The notes: a model not told the origin generated them from the sequence alone. DNA of 64,000 bases from Synechococcus sp. WH 8109 (GCF_000161795.2 NZ_CP006882.1:1302001-1366000); one strand, 5' to 3'. Counted from the stretch's first letter, positions 14,320-24,092 are shown. Made by a program: numbers and translations.

Positions 14320-15512
14320 TCAAATCACACCAACCAGCGGAATCACACCGCTGCGGGCAAAGGCTGCTGACTTAGGGCTGAGCCTCAACAGCAAGGATGT
14401 GATCGCCTTAGTGGCAACAGCTCGCGCCAACCTGCGCGGGGAGTCAGAAGGCATCAGCCCAGATGACCTGTTCCAGATTCCAGAGGGGTTGGCTGGCTGG
14501 GGACCTCATTGCATCGCGCACCCTGACGCTGATGGTTGCCCTTCAGAAGGTCGGTAAGTCCGCTGTGGTGTGCAACATCCTTGGCGAAATAGCCAAGGGC
14601 AGAGGTGAGTTCCTTGAACGCTTCACCCTGACTCCGCCATGCCCAAAGGTGATCATCGTTGGCACCGATCAACCCCTTGCTGATTGACGTGAGGTAATGG
14701 TGCCCAATGGGTTGATGGTTCGCAAAGACCTGGACAACTACAAGACCTGCGACCCCGTTGTGAAGCTCTACACCCGTGAACACGGGCTGCATCTTGATGA
14801 GGCAGGGATTGAGAAAATCACTGCTGACTGCGAAGCCAACCCTGGGGCAGTGCTGGTCCTGGATGCCTTCCTGTCGCTGATTCAACCGCTTGGTTTGGAC
14901 TCCGACAGTGAAGGTGCTGTGGAGCCTCTTCAGAACCTGCTGGAGAGCATTGCACCGTTCAACATCACCACGGTGTTGCTGCACCACAGTTCCAAGTCAC
15001 GGGCACATGAACGTGCCTCCAATGCAGCAGCAGGTAGAGGTCTCGGCAGGATGGCGAGTCATGTGGTGAACCTGCATTGGCTCAACCCTGACAACAAGGA
15101 AGATCAACGGGTGCGCCTCACCACTGAAGGTCGCAGCAGTAGGTCAGTGGACTGCGTGATCGAACAGGTTGACCGTGCCATTTGGTCAATGCACGGCGAC
15201 AGCAGCACCATCAGCGAACAGCTGGACCTCAGCAAAGTTCGGGCAAAACTCAGCGAACGTCACAGCAACGTGCTGTCGCTGGTGGAACAGCACTGGATGC
15301 TCACTGACCGCGCCATTGAGCCTGGTGAGGTTGCTGAACAAATGGCTGAGGAGCTGGGGAACAACGCACGTCAGAAGGCGCTACAGGCGCTTGATGCGTT
15401 GGCCAACAAAAGGCTGGTGGAGAAGCTCACCCGCTCAGACCACAAACGCGGAAAGGTGGTTTCCTTTCAACCGCTGAAAGGCCAACTGCCTGAAAGCTGG
15501 AGGTGTGCCTGA
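14320..15512 (+). pseudogene. Phage/plasmid-type AAA (RepA-like) ATPase, frameshifted and interrupted
   Basis: Three pieces line up. The N-terminal part (LRAKAADLGLSLNSKDV, ARANLRGESEGISPDDLFQI) is in one frame; after a shift near 14490-14510 the Walker A region (LMVALQKVGKSAVV) and VIIVGTDQPLAD continue in another; a TGA at 14685-14687 follows where the family usually has Trp (QPLAD-W). The rest, from 14688 to 15512, is open: Walker B VLVLDAFLSL, TTVLLHHSSK, GLGRMASHVVNLHWL, and a C-terminal winged-helix-like segment ending near LPESWRCA. Such RecA-fold ATPases of RepA/AAA_25 type support replication of mobile elements. With two lesions it is unlikely to be active. Confidence 0.75.
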
Positions 15513-15920
15513 CGCCTTTCCAGGGTTTCGGCCCTTTCCTATTGCATAGCCAACAGCTGAACCTCTTCTTTTTGGGATGAACAGCACTGGGTAGAAAGCG
15601 TGGAAAGGGTTGAAAGCCAACTCAGACACAGCGGCCTTGAAAGGTGAATCCATGCACCCTCTGCATGGACTCAAACCGGCCACAGCACAGCCAGCCACTG
15701 GCAGAGTTACGCCCAGGCGGGCGTAGATGCGCATATTGATGCGCAAACCCACCAGAAAACGTCAACCAAACGTCAACCAAAACGGCCCAGAAGTTCCAAC
15801 CCGTTGCCAGAAGGCTCAACCTCTGTGTCAACAAATTTTTGAGGCTGCTCGCTAGACAAACGACGAGCCTTCAGATGACCCACAGCGGTTTGCTGCAGAA
15901 GGACCCAAACAGGGGGGTGG
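15513..15920. other. Gene-poor stretch with third copy of the HTH leader block
   Basis: No convincing gene in this stretch. At 15849-15906 the block gctagacaaacgacgagcct and the following ggaccc match the leaders of the two HTH genes, but no HTH gene follows on the minus strand. Read on the minus strand as protein, the block would be the C-terminal end of a frame coming from the right (VGHLKARRLSS), so it may also be the tail of a lost gene. Confidence 0.4.
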
Positions 15921-15923
15921 GTG

Positions 15924-16223
15924 TCAGAACTTGGTATTGCCATGGCGATAACCCCAACCAGGACGACTTGCTTTGGCTGCTTCATGGTCCATCTTCCGGC
16001 GCAGCAGAAGCTCGTAGAGCATCTTCTGGGCACCGACAGCAGCGGCGTATTGCTTGTCCTCTTCAGCCTTGAGAGAGATGCGTTGAAGGCTTGTCGCCAT
16101 GTGGCAGACCAGGTGTTGAGCATCGTGCGAATCAATGCCCAGTTGGAGCTGGTCATGCGCCCAACGACAGTCCCGCTGGGCAGATGAACGTGAGCACCCC
16201 CATTGAGACATCTGTGCGGTCAC
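15924..16223 (-). CDS. Hypothetical helical protein, 99 aa
   Basis: Starts MTAQMSQWGCSRSSAQRDCR and continues with long amphipathic helices (AHDQLQLGIDSHDAQHLV, ISLKAEEDKQYAAAVGAQ, LYELLLRRKMDHEAAKA). The codon pattern and charge distribution look real. It lies just downstream of the giant gene on the same strand (stop of the giant gene at 16360). No family recognised. Confidence 0.5.
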   Translation of the reverse strand: MTAQMSQWGCSRSSAQRDCRWAHDQLQLGIDSHDAQHLVCHMATSLQRISLKAEEDKQYAAAVGAQKMLYELLLRRKMDHEAAKASRPGWGYRHGNTKF

Positions 16224-16359
16224 GACATCGCTGAAACCTGACTAAAGCCAACGCTGCTTCACGGCGTCTGTTGCGTTCAGCCCTGCTGGTTCTGGCCATA
16301 GATCAACCTTTGAAAAATCGATGTGTCTCTTTGGCTTTCAGCTCTACTGGTTCTGACTA

Positions 16360-19300
16360 TCAGACAGTCTCGCCGTACCAAGCAATTCCCTCATAAACCC
16401 ATTCAGGTGAAGCATTCAGAATACCTTGTTCATAGCTGCTGGTTGAATACAAATGGATATTCGATTCGGTGTTTAGGTAACGCTTTACAGCTACTGTATT
16501 CACCTCGGGTAGCACTTGCTCGTGGCTATAAACAGTAAAAGCTACTCCTTCATATTGCCAGCTCATAGTCGAATCAATAATCCCTTTCTCGTATTCATTT
16601 GCTGTATAAAAATGACCTTCGCCATTCATGCTGTAGCGGTGCAGGGATGATGTTTTTGTTAGGGATTGTGGTGGAGATTTATAGGCTATGCCCTCGTTTG
16701 TCCAGTCCATTCCTGTAATTATATCAATTTCTACTTGATTCGATGAAAACAGATATTTTCCAGAAATGTCATTCCTTAGCCTATATACATAAGGTATTGA
16801 GGCAAGTATTCCTTGACGCTCGATATTGACATTAGGATTAAGAGCTATATCAGTAAACGAATTAGCACTCACAACAATTTCCGCATCAAGAATATCAGAC
16901 TGCTCAAAAACTGCCGTATATTTATTACTGGAAATCTCGCTCCAGCTGACAAGCTTTCCATTGCTAACGTCTACGTCTTCTAGGCCAAAGTTCAATGATT
17001 TCTCCGACAACGTAAAGGTAATGGTGGTAGTACCGCCTCTTTCCACCGAACTCGTCGCTGCCGAAATTAAAATACTTGGCCTGACCGTATCAACAGTGAG
17101 GGTGACAGTGTTATTGGCATCATCTCCGTCGTTATTGTTGTTGGTAGAAGAGTTGGAAAATTTCGAACTTGCGACTGAGATCACACCATTTGTGGTGCTA
17201 TCTGCTGTTGGTGTGAACGTAGCTGTGTAAACAGTGCTGGAGACAGCGGTCCAGTTGGAGAGGGATCCACCGGAGAGGGTGACATCGGATTCGATGAAGT
17301 TAGTGGAGGCTTCTGAGAGGGTGAATGTCAGTGCCGACGTTTCACCAGCTTTTAAAGAGGAGACATCAGATGTGATGGCAATGGTGGGCCTAACGGTGTC
17401 GACGGAGAGGGTGACGGTGTTATTGGCATCAACTCCGTCGTTGTTGGTGTTCCCTGCGGCATCGGAAAATTTCGAACTTGCGACTGAGATCACACCGTCT
17501 GTGGTGCTGTCGGCTGTTGGGTTGAAGGTGGCGGTGTAAACGGTGCTTGAGACAGCAGTCCAATTGGAAAGGGATCCACCAGAAATGCTTACGTCGGACT
17601 CCACGAAATCAGTGGATGCTTCTGAGAGGGTGAACGTAAGGGCTGCGGTTTCTCCTGCGCGCAGGGAGGAGACATCAGAGCTAATAGCGATGGTGGGCCT
17701 GGTGGAATCCTCCTCTACCCCCCAAATGCTCTGAAGAGCCTGAATATCTAAATCTGAATACCATTCATAATACAAACCATTTCCAATATATCCGTTGTTA
17801 TAGGACATAATTGAGTCTGCCTGATTCCAGGCAGGGTTATATCCATCGCCACCAGGATGGTTAAGGCTTAGAGCATGGCCAATTTCGTGAACGATTACAC
17901 CTTTCTCCAGTGACAAAAAAGAGTCGTTTTCATAAATATCTCGCCAAACAACCTCCTTTCTCCAATTATTAGAATAGCCACAAAAACCACCACCAAAGCC
18001 TTCATTTGACCAGCCAAGAGTATCATTCATGTATGAGTTATAGCTAGATCGATAAATGATAATATCTGCATGCTGGTAATCATCTGCTCGAATAAAGTCA
18101 ATAGAAAGCAATGGATCAAGACGCTGAAATATGCTATCAATAAATAATTCTTGCTCAGAACTATGGTTGTAACCGGTCAGGGAAAATGTCCAGCCATCAC
18201 TAAGATCCACAGGAGAATAATTGCCCGAAGTTACGGTGTCATCGCCATAGAAGGCATAGTGAACAAGCTTGTCGTCAGAAACTCTATTTTCCAGCCACTT
18301 GATGTCGATTAATTCGGAGTAATTTAAAGCTGGTGTTGTATCAACAGTGATGGTGACGGAGTTATTGGCATCAGATCCGTCGTTATTAGTATTACCTGCA
18401 GCATCAGAGAACTTTGAACTGGCAACCGAAACGACACCATTTGTGGTGCTATCTGCTATTGGCGTGAACGTAGCTGTGTAAACGGTGCTGGAAGCAGCGG
18501 TCCAGTTGGAGAGAGAGCCACCAGAGACGGTGACGTCGGATTCAACGAAATCGGTGGAAGCTTTTGAGAGGTTGAATGTCAGTACCGCTGTTTCACCAGC
18601 TTTTAAAGAGGAGACATCAGAGCTGATAGCAATGGTGGGGCTGACAGTATCAACACTGAGGGTGACAGAGTTATTGGCATCAGATCCGTCGTTATTGGTA
18701 TTACCTGCAGCATCAGAGAATTGATTTGATGCAACAGAGATCACTCCATTTGTGCTGCTATCTGCTGTTGGCGTGAACGTAGCTGTGTAAACGGTGCTGG
18801 AAGCGGCGGTCCAGTTGGAGAGGGAGCCACCAGAAACGACAACATCGGATTCAACGAAATCAGTGGCAGCTTCTGAGAGGGTGAATGTCAGTGCCGCTGT
18901 TTCACCAGCTTTTAAAGAGGAGACATCAGAGCTAATAGCAATGGTGGGAGCTGCTGTGTCTTTGCTGGTGGTATCTGTGGCCTGTGTTGCTGCATTGCCG
19001 GCTAAGTCGCTGACATCGGCTGTGACGGTGAGTGTGCCGTCGTTCAGGGAAGAGAGATCGAGATTGGAGAGTGAATAGACGTTGGTGTTGACGCTGGCGG
19101 TGGTGTTGATGGGAGTGCCGCCACCAGAGGAAGAGATGTTGATGGAAACGGTTTGACCGTCTACTGCGCCAGAGGTGGTGCCAGAGATGGCGACGGAGGA
19201 ATCTTCTGAAGCGTTGAGACGCCCATCACCACCGTCGTTGATGGCAACAGAAATGGTGGGTTTGATGGCGATAACAGTGATGGCGTTGCCGGTGATATCG

Positions 19301-22300
19301 GCGATGTCGGTGCTGCTGTCAGCGCCTGGTGCCCAGTCATCAGCAGCGGCGATGTTGTAGGTGGTCCCTTGGGTTGAGGCGGTGCCGTTCTGGTTGAGCA
19401 GGGAGTCGAGGTTGGTCTGATCGGTGCTGTTGAGGGTGATGATTGCGGCTGTCGCCGATGTCAGTTCAACGTCACCAGTGGTGAGGGTGTACGTGCTGCC
19501 GGAGCCACCGGTGATAGTGAGCTTGGAGACATCGATGTCATTGCTGGCGCCGGGATATGCGGGCAGGTTGCTGCCGCTGAGAGTCAGAACCCCGGTGGAA
19601 TCGTTGTAGGTGGCAGAGCTGAGGCTTGGCGCGGCGACATTGGAGACGGTTATGGCATTGCCGGCGCTGTCGGCTGGAGAGGAACTGGCGCCTGGATTCC
19701 AGTTCAGAGCAGCGGCGATGTTGTAGGTAGTGCCGCCACCGGAAGAGATACCGTTTTTATTGAGCAGGCCGGCGAGCTGCAGTTGATCGGCGGCGTTGAG
19801 GGTGATGAAGAAGGCGGTGGCTGAGGTGAGTTCAACGTCGCCGGAGGTAAGGGTGTAGGTGTTGCTGCCTTCTCCGGTAATGGTGAGTTTGGAGACGTCG
19901 ATATCGTTATCGGCGCCTGAATTGGCAGTGAGATTGGCGCCGGTGACGGCGAGGGCTCCGGAGGAAGCGTTGTAGGTGGCGCTGATAGCAATGGTGGGCC
20001 TGACAGTATCAACACTGAGGGTGACAGAGTTATTGGCATCAGATCCGTCGTTATTGGTATTACCTGCAGCATCAGAGAATTGATTTGATGCAACAGAGAT
20101 CACTCCATTTGTGCTGCTATCTGGTGTTGGCGTGAACGTAGCTGTGTAAACGGTGCTGGAAACAGCAGTCCAGTTAGAAAGTGATCCACCAGAGACAGTG
20201 GCATCGGATTCAACGAAATCGGTGGATGCTTCTGAAAGGGTGAATGTCAGTGCCGCTGTTTCACCAGCTTTTAAAGAGGAGACATCAGAGCTAATAGCAA
20301 TGGTGGGAGCTGCTGTGTCTTTGCTGGTGGTATCTGTGGCCTGTGTTGCTGCATTGCCGGCTAAGTCGCTGACATCGGCTGTGACGGTGAGTGTGCCGTC
20401 GTTCAGGGAAGAGAGATCGAGATTGGAGAGTGAATAGACGTTGGTGTTGACGCTGGCGGTGGTGTTGATGGGAGTGCCGCCACCAGAGGAAGAGATGTTG
20501 ATGGAAACGGTTTGACCGTCTACTGCGCCAGAGGTGGTGCCAGAGATGGCGACGGAGGAATCTTCTGAAGCGTTGAGACGCCCATCACCACCGTCGTTGA
20601 TGGCAACAGAAATGGTGGGCCTGACAGTATCAACACTGAGGGTGACAGTGTTATTTGAATCAGAGCCATCGTTATTGGTATTGCCGGCAGCATCAGAGAA
20701 TTGATTTGATGCAACAGAGATCACTCCATTTGTGGTGCTATCTGGTGTTGGCGTGAACGTAGCTGTGTAAACGGTGCTGGAAGCGGCGGTCCAGTTGGAG
20801 AGGGAGCCACCAGAAACGACAACATCGGATTCGATGAAGTTAGTGGCAGCTCCTGAGAGGGTGAATGTCAGTGCCGCTGTTTCACCAGCTTTTAAAGAGG
20901 AGACATCAGAGCTAATAGCAATGGTGGGCCTGACAGTATCAACACTGAGGGTGACAGAGTTATTGGCATCAGTTCCATCATTGTTGGTATTGCCGGCTGA
21001 ATCAGAAAACTTCGAACTCGCGACTGAGATCACACCGTCTGTGGTGCTGTCAGCTGTTGGCGTGAACGCAGCTGTGTAAACAGTGCTGGAAACAGCAGTC
21101 CAGTTAGAAAGTGATCCACCAGAGACAGTGGCATCGGATTCAACGAAATCGGTGGATGCTTCTGAAAGGGTGAATGTCAGTGCCGCTGTTTCACCAGCTT
21201 TTAAAGAGGAGACATCAGAGCTAATAGCAATGGTGGGCCTGACAGTATCAACACTGAGGGTGACAGTGTTATTTGAATCAGAGCCATCGTTATTGGTATT
21301 GCCGGCAGCATCAGAGAATTGATTTGATGCAACAGAGATCACTCCATTTGTGGTGCTATCTGGTGTTGGCGTGAACGTAGCTGTGTAAACGGTGCTGGAA
21401 ACAGCAGTCCAGTTAGAAAGTGATCCACCAGAGACAGTGGCATCGGATTCAACGAAATCGGTGGATGCTTCTGAAAGGGTGAATGTCAGTGCCGCTGTTT
21501 CACCAGCTTTTAAAGAGGAGACATCAGAGCTAATAGCAATGGTGGGCCTGACAGTATCAACACTGAGGGTGACAGTGTTATTTGAATCAGAGCCATCGTT
21601 ATTGGTATTGCCTGCTGAATCCGAGAACTTTGAACTGGCAACCGAAACGACACCATTTGTGGTGCTATCTGCTGTTGGCGTGAACGCAGCTGTGTAAACA
21701 GTGCTGGAAACAGCAGTCCAGTTAGAAAGTGATCCACCAGAGACAGTGGCATCGGATTCAACGAAATCGGTGGATGCTTCTGAAAGGGTGAATGTCAGTG
21801 CCGCTGTTTCACCAGCTTTTAAAGAGGAGACATCAGAGCTAATAGCAATGGTGGGCCTGACAGTATCAACACTGAGGGTGACAGTGTTATTTGAATCAGA
21901 GCCATCGTTATTGGTATTGCCTGCTGAATCCGAGAACTTTGAACTGGCAACCGAAACGACACCATTTGTGGTGCTATCTGCTGTTGGCGTGAACGTAGCT
22001 GTGTAAACGGTGCTGGAAGCAGCGGTCCAGTTGGAAAGCGATCCACCAGAAACAGTGACATCGGATTCAACGAAATCGGTTGAGGCTTCTGAGAGGGTGA
22101 ATGTCAGTGCCGCTGTTTCACCAGCCTTTAAAGAGGAGACATCAGAGCTGATGGCAATGGTGGGAATTGATACATCAAAAATCCGTACATGGCCTGATTT
22201 GTCGCCATTGCCGTCGTTGAACCAGGCGCTAATGGCAACGATGCTGCCGTCAGCAGATAGCGAAACAGACCGGCCGCTCTCGTCTCCTGCAGCTTCTCCA

Positions 22301-23349
22301 TCAATATCGCTGCCGCGTTGAATCCAAGCGCTGCCATTCCATTCGTAAAGGCGTGTGTGGCCTGAACCGTTGCCATTGCCGTCGTTGCCGTATGCGCCAA
22401 TGGCGACCACGCTGCCGTCGCTTGAAAGTGAGACCGAATCGCCGCTCGCATCATTTGCAGCTTCTCCATCAATATCGTTGCCACGTTGCACCCAAGCGCT
22501 GCCATTCCATGCGTAGAGGCGCACATGGCCTGAATTGCTGCCATTGCCATCGTTCCAATCAGCGCCCAAGGCGACGACGCTGCCGTCGCTTGAAAGCGAG
22601 ACCGAACTGCCGATGAAGTCTCGTGCAGCTTCTCCATCAATATCGCTGCCGCGTTGCACCCAAGCGCTGCCATTCCATTCGTAGAGGCGCACATGGCCTG
22701 AACTGTCGCCATTGCCGTCGTTGCCGTATGCGCCAATGGCGACGACGCTGCCGTCGCTTGAAAGCGAGACCGAACTGCCGCTGTAGTCAAATGCAGCTTC
22801 TCCATCGATATCGCTGCCGCGTTGCACCCAAGCGCTGCCATTCCATTCGTAGAGGCGCACATGGCCTGAATTGCTGCCATTGCCGTCGTTCTGGAATGCG
22901 CCAATGGCGACGACGCTGCCGTCGCTTGAAAGCGAGACCGAACTGCCGCTGTAGTCAAATGCAGCTTCTCCATCGATATCGCTGCCGCGTTGCACCCAGG
23001 CGCTGCCATTCCATTCGTAGAGGCGCACATGGCCTGAATTGAGGCCATTGCCATCGTTGCCGTATGCGCCAATGGCGACGACGCTGCCGTCGCTTGAAAG
23101 CGAGACCGAATAGCCGCTTAGGTCAGCTGCAGCTTCTCCATCAATATCGCTGCCGCGTTGCACCCAGGCGCTGCCATTCCATGCGTAGAGGCGCACATGG
23201 CCTGAATTGCTGCCATTGCCATCGTTGAATGGGGTACCAAGGGCGACGATCCTGCCGTCGCTTGAAAGCGAAACGGAAAAGCCGATCTGATCACCTGTAG
23301 CTTCTCCATCGATATCGCTTCCAATTTGAGCGAAAGGAGTAAAAGACAC
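16360..23349 (-). CDS. Giant multi-repeat surface/secreted protein with embedded zinc metalloprotease domain
   Basis: A 2329-residue protein. Residues 1-395 hold seven 56-residue repeats (SDIDGEAAxDxSGxSVSLSS, then DGSVVAIGA, NDGNG, SGHVRLYEWNGSAWVQRG), of a beta-propeller/FG-GAP-like kind. Residues about 395-1660 and 1885-2180 hold eleven 103-residue Ig-like repeats (PTIAISSDVSSLKAGETAAL, SGGSLSNWTA, SDAAGNTNNDG), with two other Ig-like modules (NDGGDGRLNASEDSSV type) and two modules with ANSGADNDIDVSKLTITG-like sequence. Residues about 1670-1880 are a zincin domain: HEIGHALSLNH at 17857-17889 with the Met-turn SIMSYN, as in M10/serralysin and matrixin proteases. The C-terminus (about 2180-2329) has three WxxEGIAY-type repeats and HFYT, like DUF5648. 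No signal peptide or RTX repeats are seen, so the export route is unclear. Probably an extracellular adhesin or defence/processing protein. Confidence 0.88.
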   Translation of the reverse strand: MSFTPFAQIGSDIDGEATGDQIGFSVSLSSDGRIVALGTPFNDGNGSNSGHVRLYAWNGSAWVQRGSDIDGEAAADLSGYSVSLSSDGSVVAIGAYGNDGNGLNSGHVRLYEWNGSAWVQRGSDIDGEAAFDYSGSSVSLSSDGSVVAIGAFQNDGNGSNSGHVRLYEWNGSAWVQRGSDIDGEAAFDYSGSSVSLSSDGSVVAIGAYGNDGNGDSSGHVRLYEWNGSAWVQRGSDIDGEAARDFIGSSVSLSSDGSVVALGADWNDGNGSNSGHVRLYAWNGSAWVQRGNDIDGEAANDASGDSVSLSSDGSVVAIGAYGNDGNGNGSGHTRLYEWNGSAWIQRGSDIDGEAAGDESGRSVSLSADGSIVAISAWFNDGNGDKSGHVRIFDVSIPTIAISSDVSSLKAGETAALTFTLSEASTDFVESDVTVSGGSLSNWTAASSTVYTATFTPTADSTTNGVVSVASSKFSDSAGNTNNDGSDSNNTVTLSVDTVRPTIAISSDVSSLKAGETAALTFTLSEASTDFVESDATVSGGSLSNWTAVSSTVYTAAFTPTADSTTNGVVSVASSKFSDSAGNTNNDGSDSNNTVTLSVDTVRPTIAISSDVSSLKAGETAALTFTLSEASTDFVESDATVSGGSLSNWTAVSSTVYTATFTPTPDSTTNGVISVASNQFSDAAGNTNNDGSDSNNTVTLSVDTVRPTIAISSDVSSLKAGETAALTFTLSEASTDFVESDATVSGGSLSNWTAVSSTVYTAAFTPTADSTTDGVISVASSKFSDSAGNTNNDGTDANNSVTLSVDTVRPTIAISSDVSSLKAGETAALTFTLSGAATNFIESDVVVSGGSLSNWTAASSTVYTATFTPTPDSTTNGVISVASNQFSDAAGNTNNDGSDSNNTVTLSVDTVRPTISVAINDGGDGRLNASEDSSVAISGTTSGAVDGQTVSINISSSGGGTPINTTASVNTNVYSLSNLDLSSLNDGTLTVTADVSDLAGNAATQATDTTSKDTAAPTIAISSDVSSLKAGETAALTFTLSEASTDFVESDATVSGGSLSNWTAVSSTVYTATFTPTPDSSTNGVISVASNQFSDAAGNTNNDGSDANNSVTLSVDTVRPTIAISATYNASSGALAVTGANLTANSGADNDIDVSKLTITGEGSNTYTLTSGDVELTSATAFFITLNAADQLQLAGLLNKNGISSGGGTTYNIAAALNWNPGASSSPADSAGNAITVSNVAAPSLSSATYNDSTGVLTLSGSNLPAYPGASNDIDVSKLTITGGSGSTYTLTTGDVELTSATAAIITLNSTDQTNLDSLLNQNGTASTQGTTYNIAAADDWAPGADSSTDIADITGNAITVIAIKPTISVAINDGGDGRLNASEDSSVAISGTTSGAVDGQTVSINISSSGGGTPINTTASVNTNVYSLSNLDLSSLNDGTLTVTADVSDLAGNAATQATDTTSKDTAAPTIAISSDVSSLKAGETAALTFTLSEAATDFVESDVVVSGGSLSNWTAASSTVYTATFTPTADSSTNGVISVASNQFSDAAGNTNNDGSDANNSVTLSVDTVSPTIAISSDVSSLKAGETAVLTFNLSKASTDFVESDVTVSGGSLSNWTAASSTVYTATFTPIADSTTNGVVSVASSKFSDAAGNTNNDGSDANNSVTITVDTTPALNYSELIDIKWLENRVSDDKLVHYAFYGDDTVTSGNYSPVDLSDGWTFSLTGYNHSSEQELFIDSIFQRLDPLLSIDFIRADDYQHADIIIYRSSYNSYMNDTLGWSNEGFGGGFCGYSNNWRKEVVWRDIYENDSFLSLEKGVIVHEIGHALSLNHPGGDGYNPAWNQADSIMSYNNGYIGNGLYYEWYSDLDIQALQSIWGVEEDSTRPTIAISSDVSSLRAGETAALTFTLSEASTDFVESDVSISGGSLSNWTAVSSTVYTATFNPTADSTTDGVISVASSKFSDAAGNTNNDGVDANNTVTLSVDTVRPTIAITSDVSSLKAGETSALTFTLSEASTNFIESDVTLSGGSLSNWTAVSSTVYTATFTPTADSTTNGVISVASSKFSNSSTNNNNDGDDANNTVTLTVDTVRPSILISAATSSVERGGTTTITFTLSEKSLNFGLEDVDVSNGKLVSWSEISSNKYTAVFEQSDILDAEIVVSANSFTDIALNPNVNIERQGILASIPYVYRLRNDISGKYLFSSNQVEIDIITGMDWTNEGIAYKSPPQSLTKTSSLHRYSMNGEGHFYTANEYEKGIIDSTMSWQYEGVAFTVYSHEQVLPEVNTVAVKRYLNTESNIHLYSTSSYEQGILNASPEWVYEGIAWYGETV
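16940..22165. repeat. 309-bp tandem coding repeats of the giant gene
   Basis: Units of 309 bases encode the 103-residue Ig-like repeat. Between 20.15 and 22.15 kb neighbouring units are almost identical over long stretches (boundaries at 21083, 21392, 21701 and 22010 are exactly 309 apart). Units further away (17.2-18.9 kb) are more divergent. Other module types and the protease domain interrupt the array. Confidence 0.85.
22180..23325. repeat. 168-bp tandem coding repeats of the giant gene
   Basis: Seven units of 168 bases encode the N-terminal 56-residue repeat. They are very similar to each other, with the variable positions concentrated in two short places (after GEAA and before NDGNG). 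Confidence 0.8.
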
Positions 23350-23504
23350 TTATTGGTATCTTCTGAACACAATCAATACTTACATTACTTGCCCACGCGC
23401 AAATGCGCAACGCTGATTAATTAATGCCATAAATTAAAGCATTTTTAAGTAGCTTCATTCCTAGTTTTCATCAGATTAATTATTTACAGCTGTGATCAAA
23501 TAAC

Positions 23505-23837
23505 TTGTCGGCAGACGCTATTTACAGGTCCTTTGATGGCCTGAATTGGTACAAGTTCGAGGAAGCAGAAAAATGGGAAGAGCGATTAACAGCGGTTAAA
23601 CGATCGATTGAAGACCTCGGGAGGTATCGAGGGCTTTGTGAATTGACACAGAGGACAGCCCACAGGAAAAGAGGTTTTCTCGCCCTCTACGTCACAACCC
23701 TTGACGAAGTGCGCCTGGCTGAGTCCCTAGAAGAGATTGCCGCCCTTGGCAGATGGGCGCAGAAAATTCTGGATGAAGTGGGGGATTGCCCCGTACATCC
23801 AACGATGGAGGGTGGGACGTTGCCCTACATGGAGTAG
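23505..23837 (+). CDS. Hypothetical protein, 110 aa
   Basis: TTG start assumed at 23505; no ATG is available near the N-terminus. The product is helical and charged (WYKFEEAEKWEERLTAVKRS, VTTLDEVRLAESLEEIAALG), ending CPVHPTMEGGTLPYME. A copy with an in-frame stop is at 12747-13217, so this is the better-preserved member. It lies immediately upstream of the DUF3104 locus copy 2 but on the opposite strand. No family recognised. Confidence 0.55.
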   Translation: MSADAIYRSFDGLNWYKFEEAEKWEERLTAVKRSIEDLGRYRGLCELTQRTAHRKRGFLALYVTTLDEVRLAESLEEIAALGRWAQKILDEVGDCPVHPTMEGGTLPYME

Positions 23838-23855
23838 CCGACGAACGCGCTTGCT

Positions 23856-24050
23856 TCAGACCCTTGGACAGATGCGAGTCACCAGGTCGGCGTTGATCCA
23901 GTTGATGACGCCGGTATCGACATCAGCCACTTGGAACAACGTTGGAACTTTGGGGTTTCTGGCACCACCATCGACCCAGATCACATCAGCCATCCGCCAG
24001 GCACCATCCGTGTCGGTGATGACCACGCACATGCCTGGTTTGACGTGCAA
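23856..24050 (-). CDS. DUF3104 family protein, N-terminus frameshifted
   Basis: A 64-residue product starting at a TTG (MHVKPGMCVVITDTDGAWRM) with the full DUF3104 core and C-terminus (VIWVDGGARNPKVPTLFQVA, then WINADLVTRI). Compared with the copy at 1384-1605, one base is missing in a T-run just before the start (ccattttttgcac here, ccgttttcctgcac there), so the longer N-terminus with AAPxSDP is out of frame. It may still be made from the TTG. The family is known mainly from marine Synechococcus and has no assigned function. Confidence 0.65.
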   Translation of the reverse strand: MHVKPGMCVVITDTDGAWRMADVIWVDGGARNPKVPTLFQVADVDTGVINWINADLVTRICPRV

Positions 24051-24092
24051 AAAATGGGATCTGACTCGGGCGCTGCAACGGCGCCTGCATGA

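Noticed and set aside
20150-22165. CRISPR-like array
   Set aside because: The unit is 309 bases, has no alternation of short repeats and unique spacers, and is fully coding.
16826-22321. Series of about 100-residue plus-strand ORFs inside the giant gene
   Set aside because: They repeat every 309 bases because they are antisense shadows of the Ig-like repeats.
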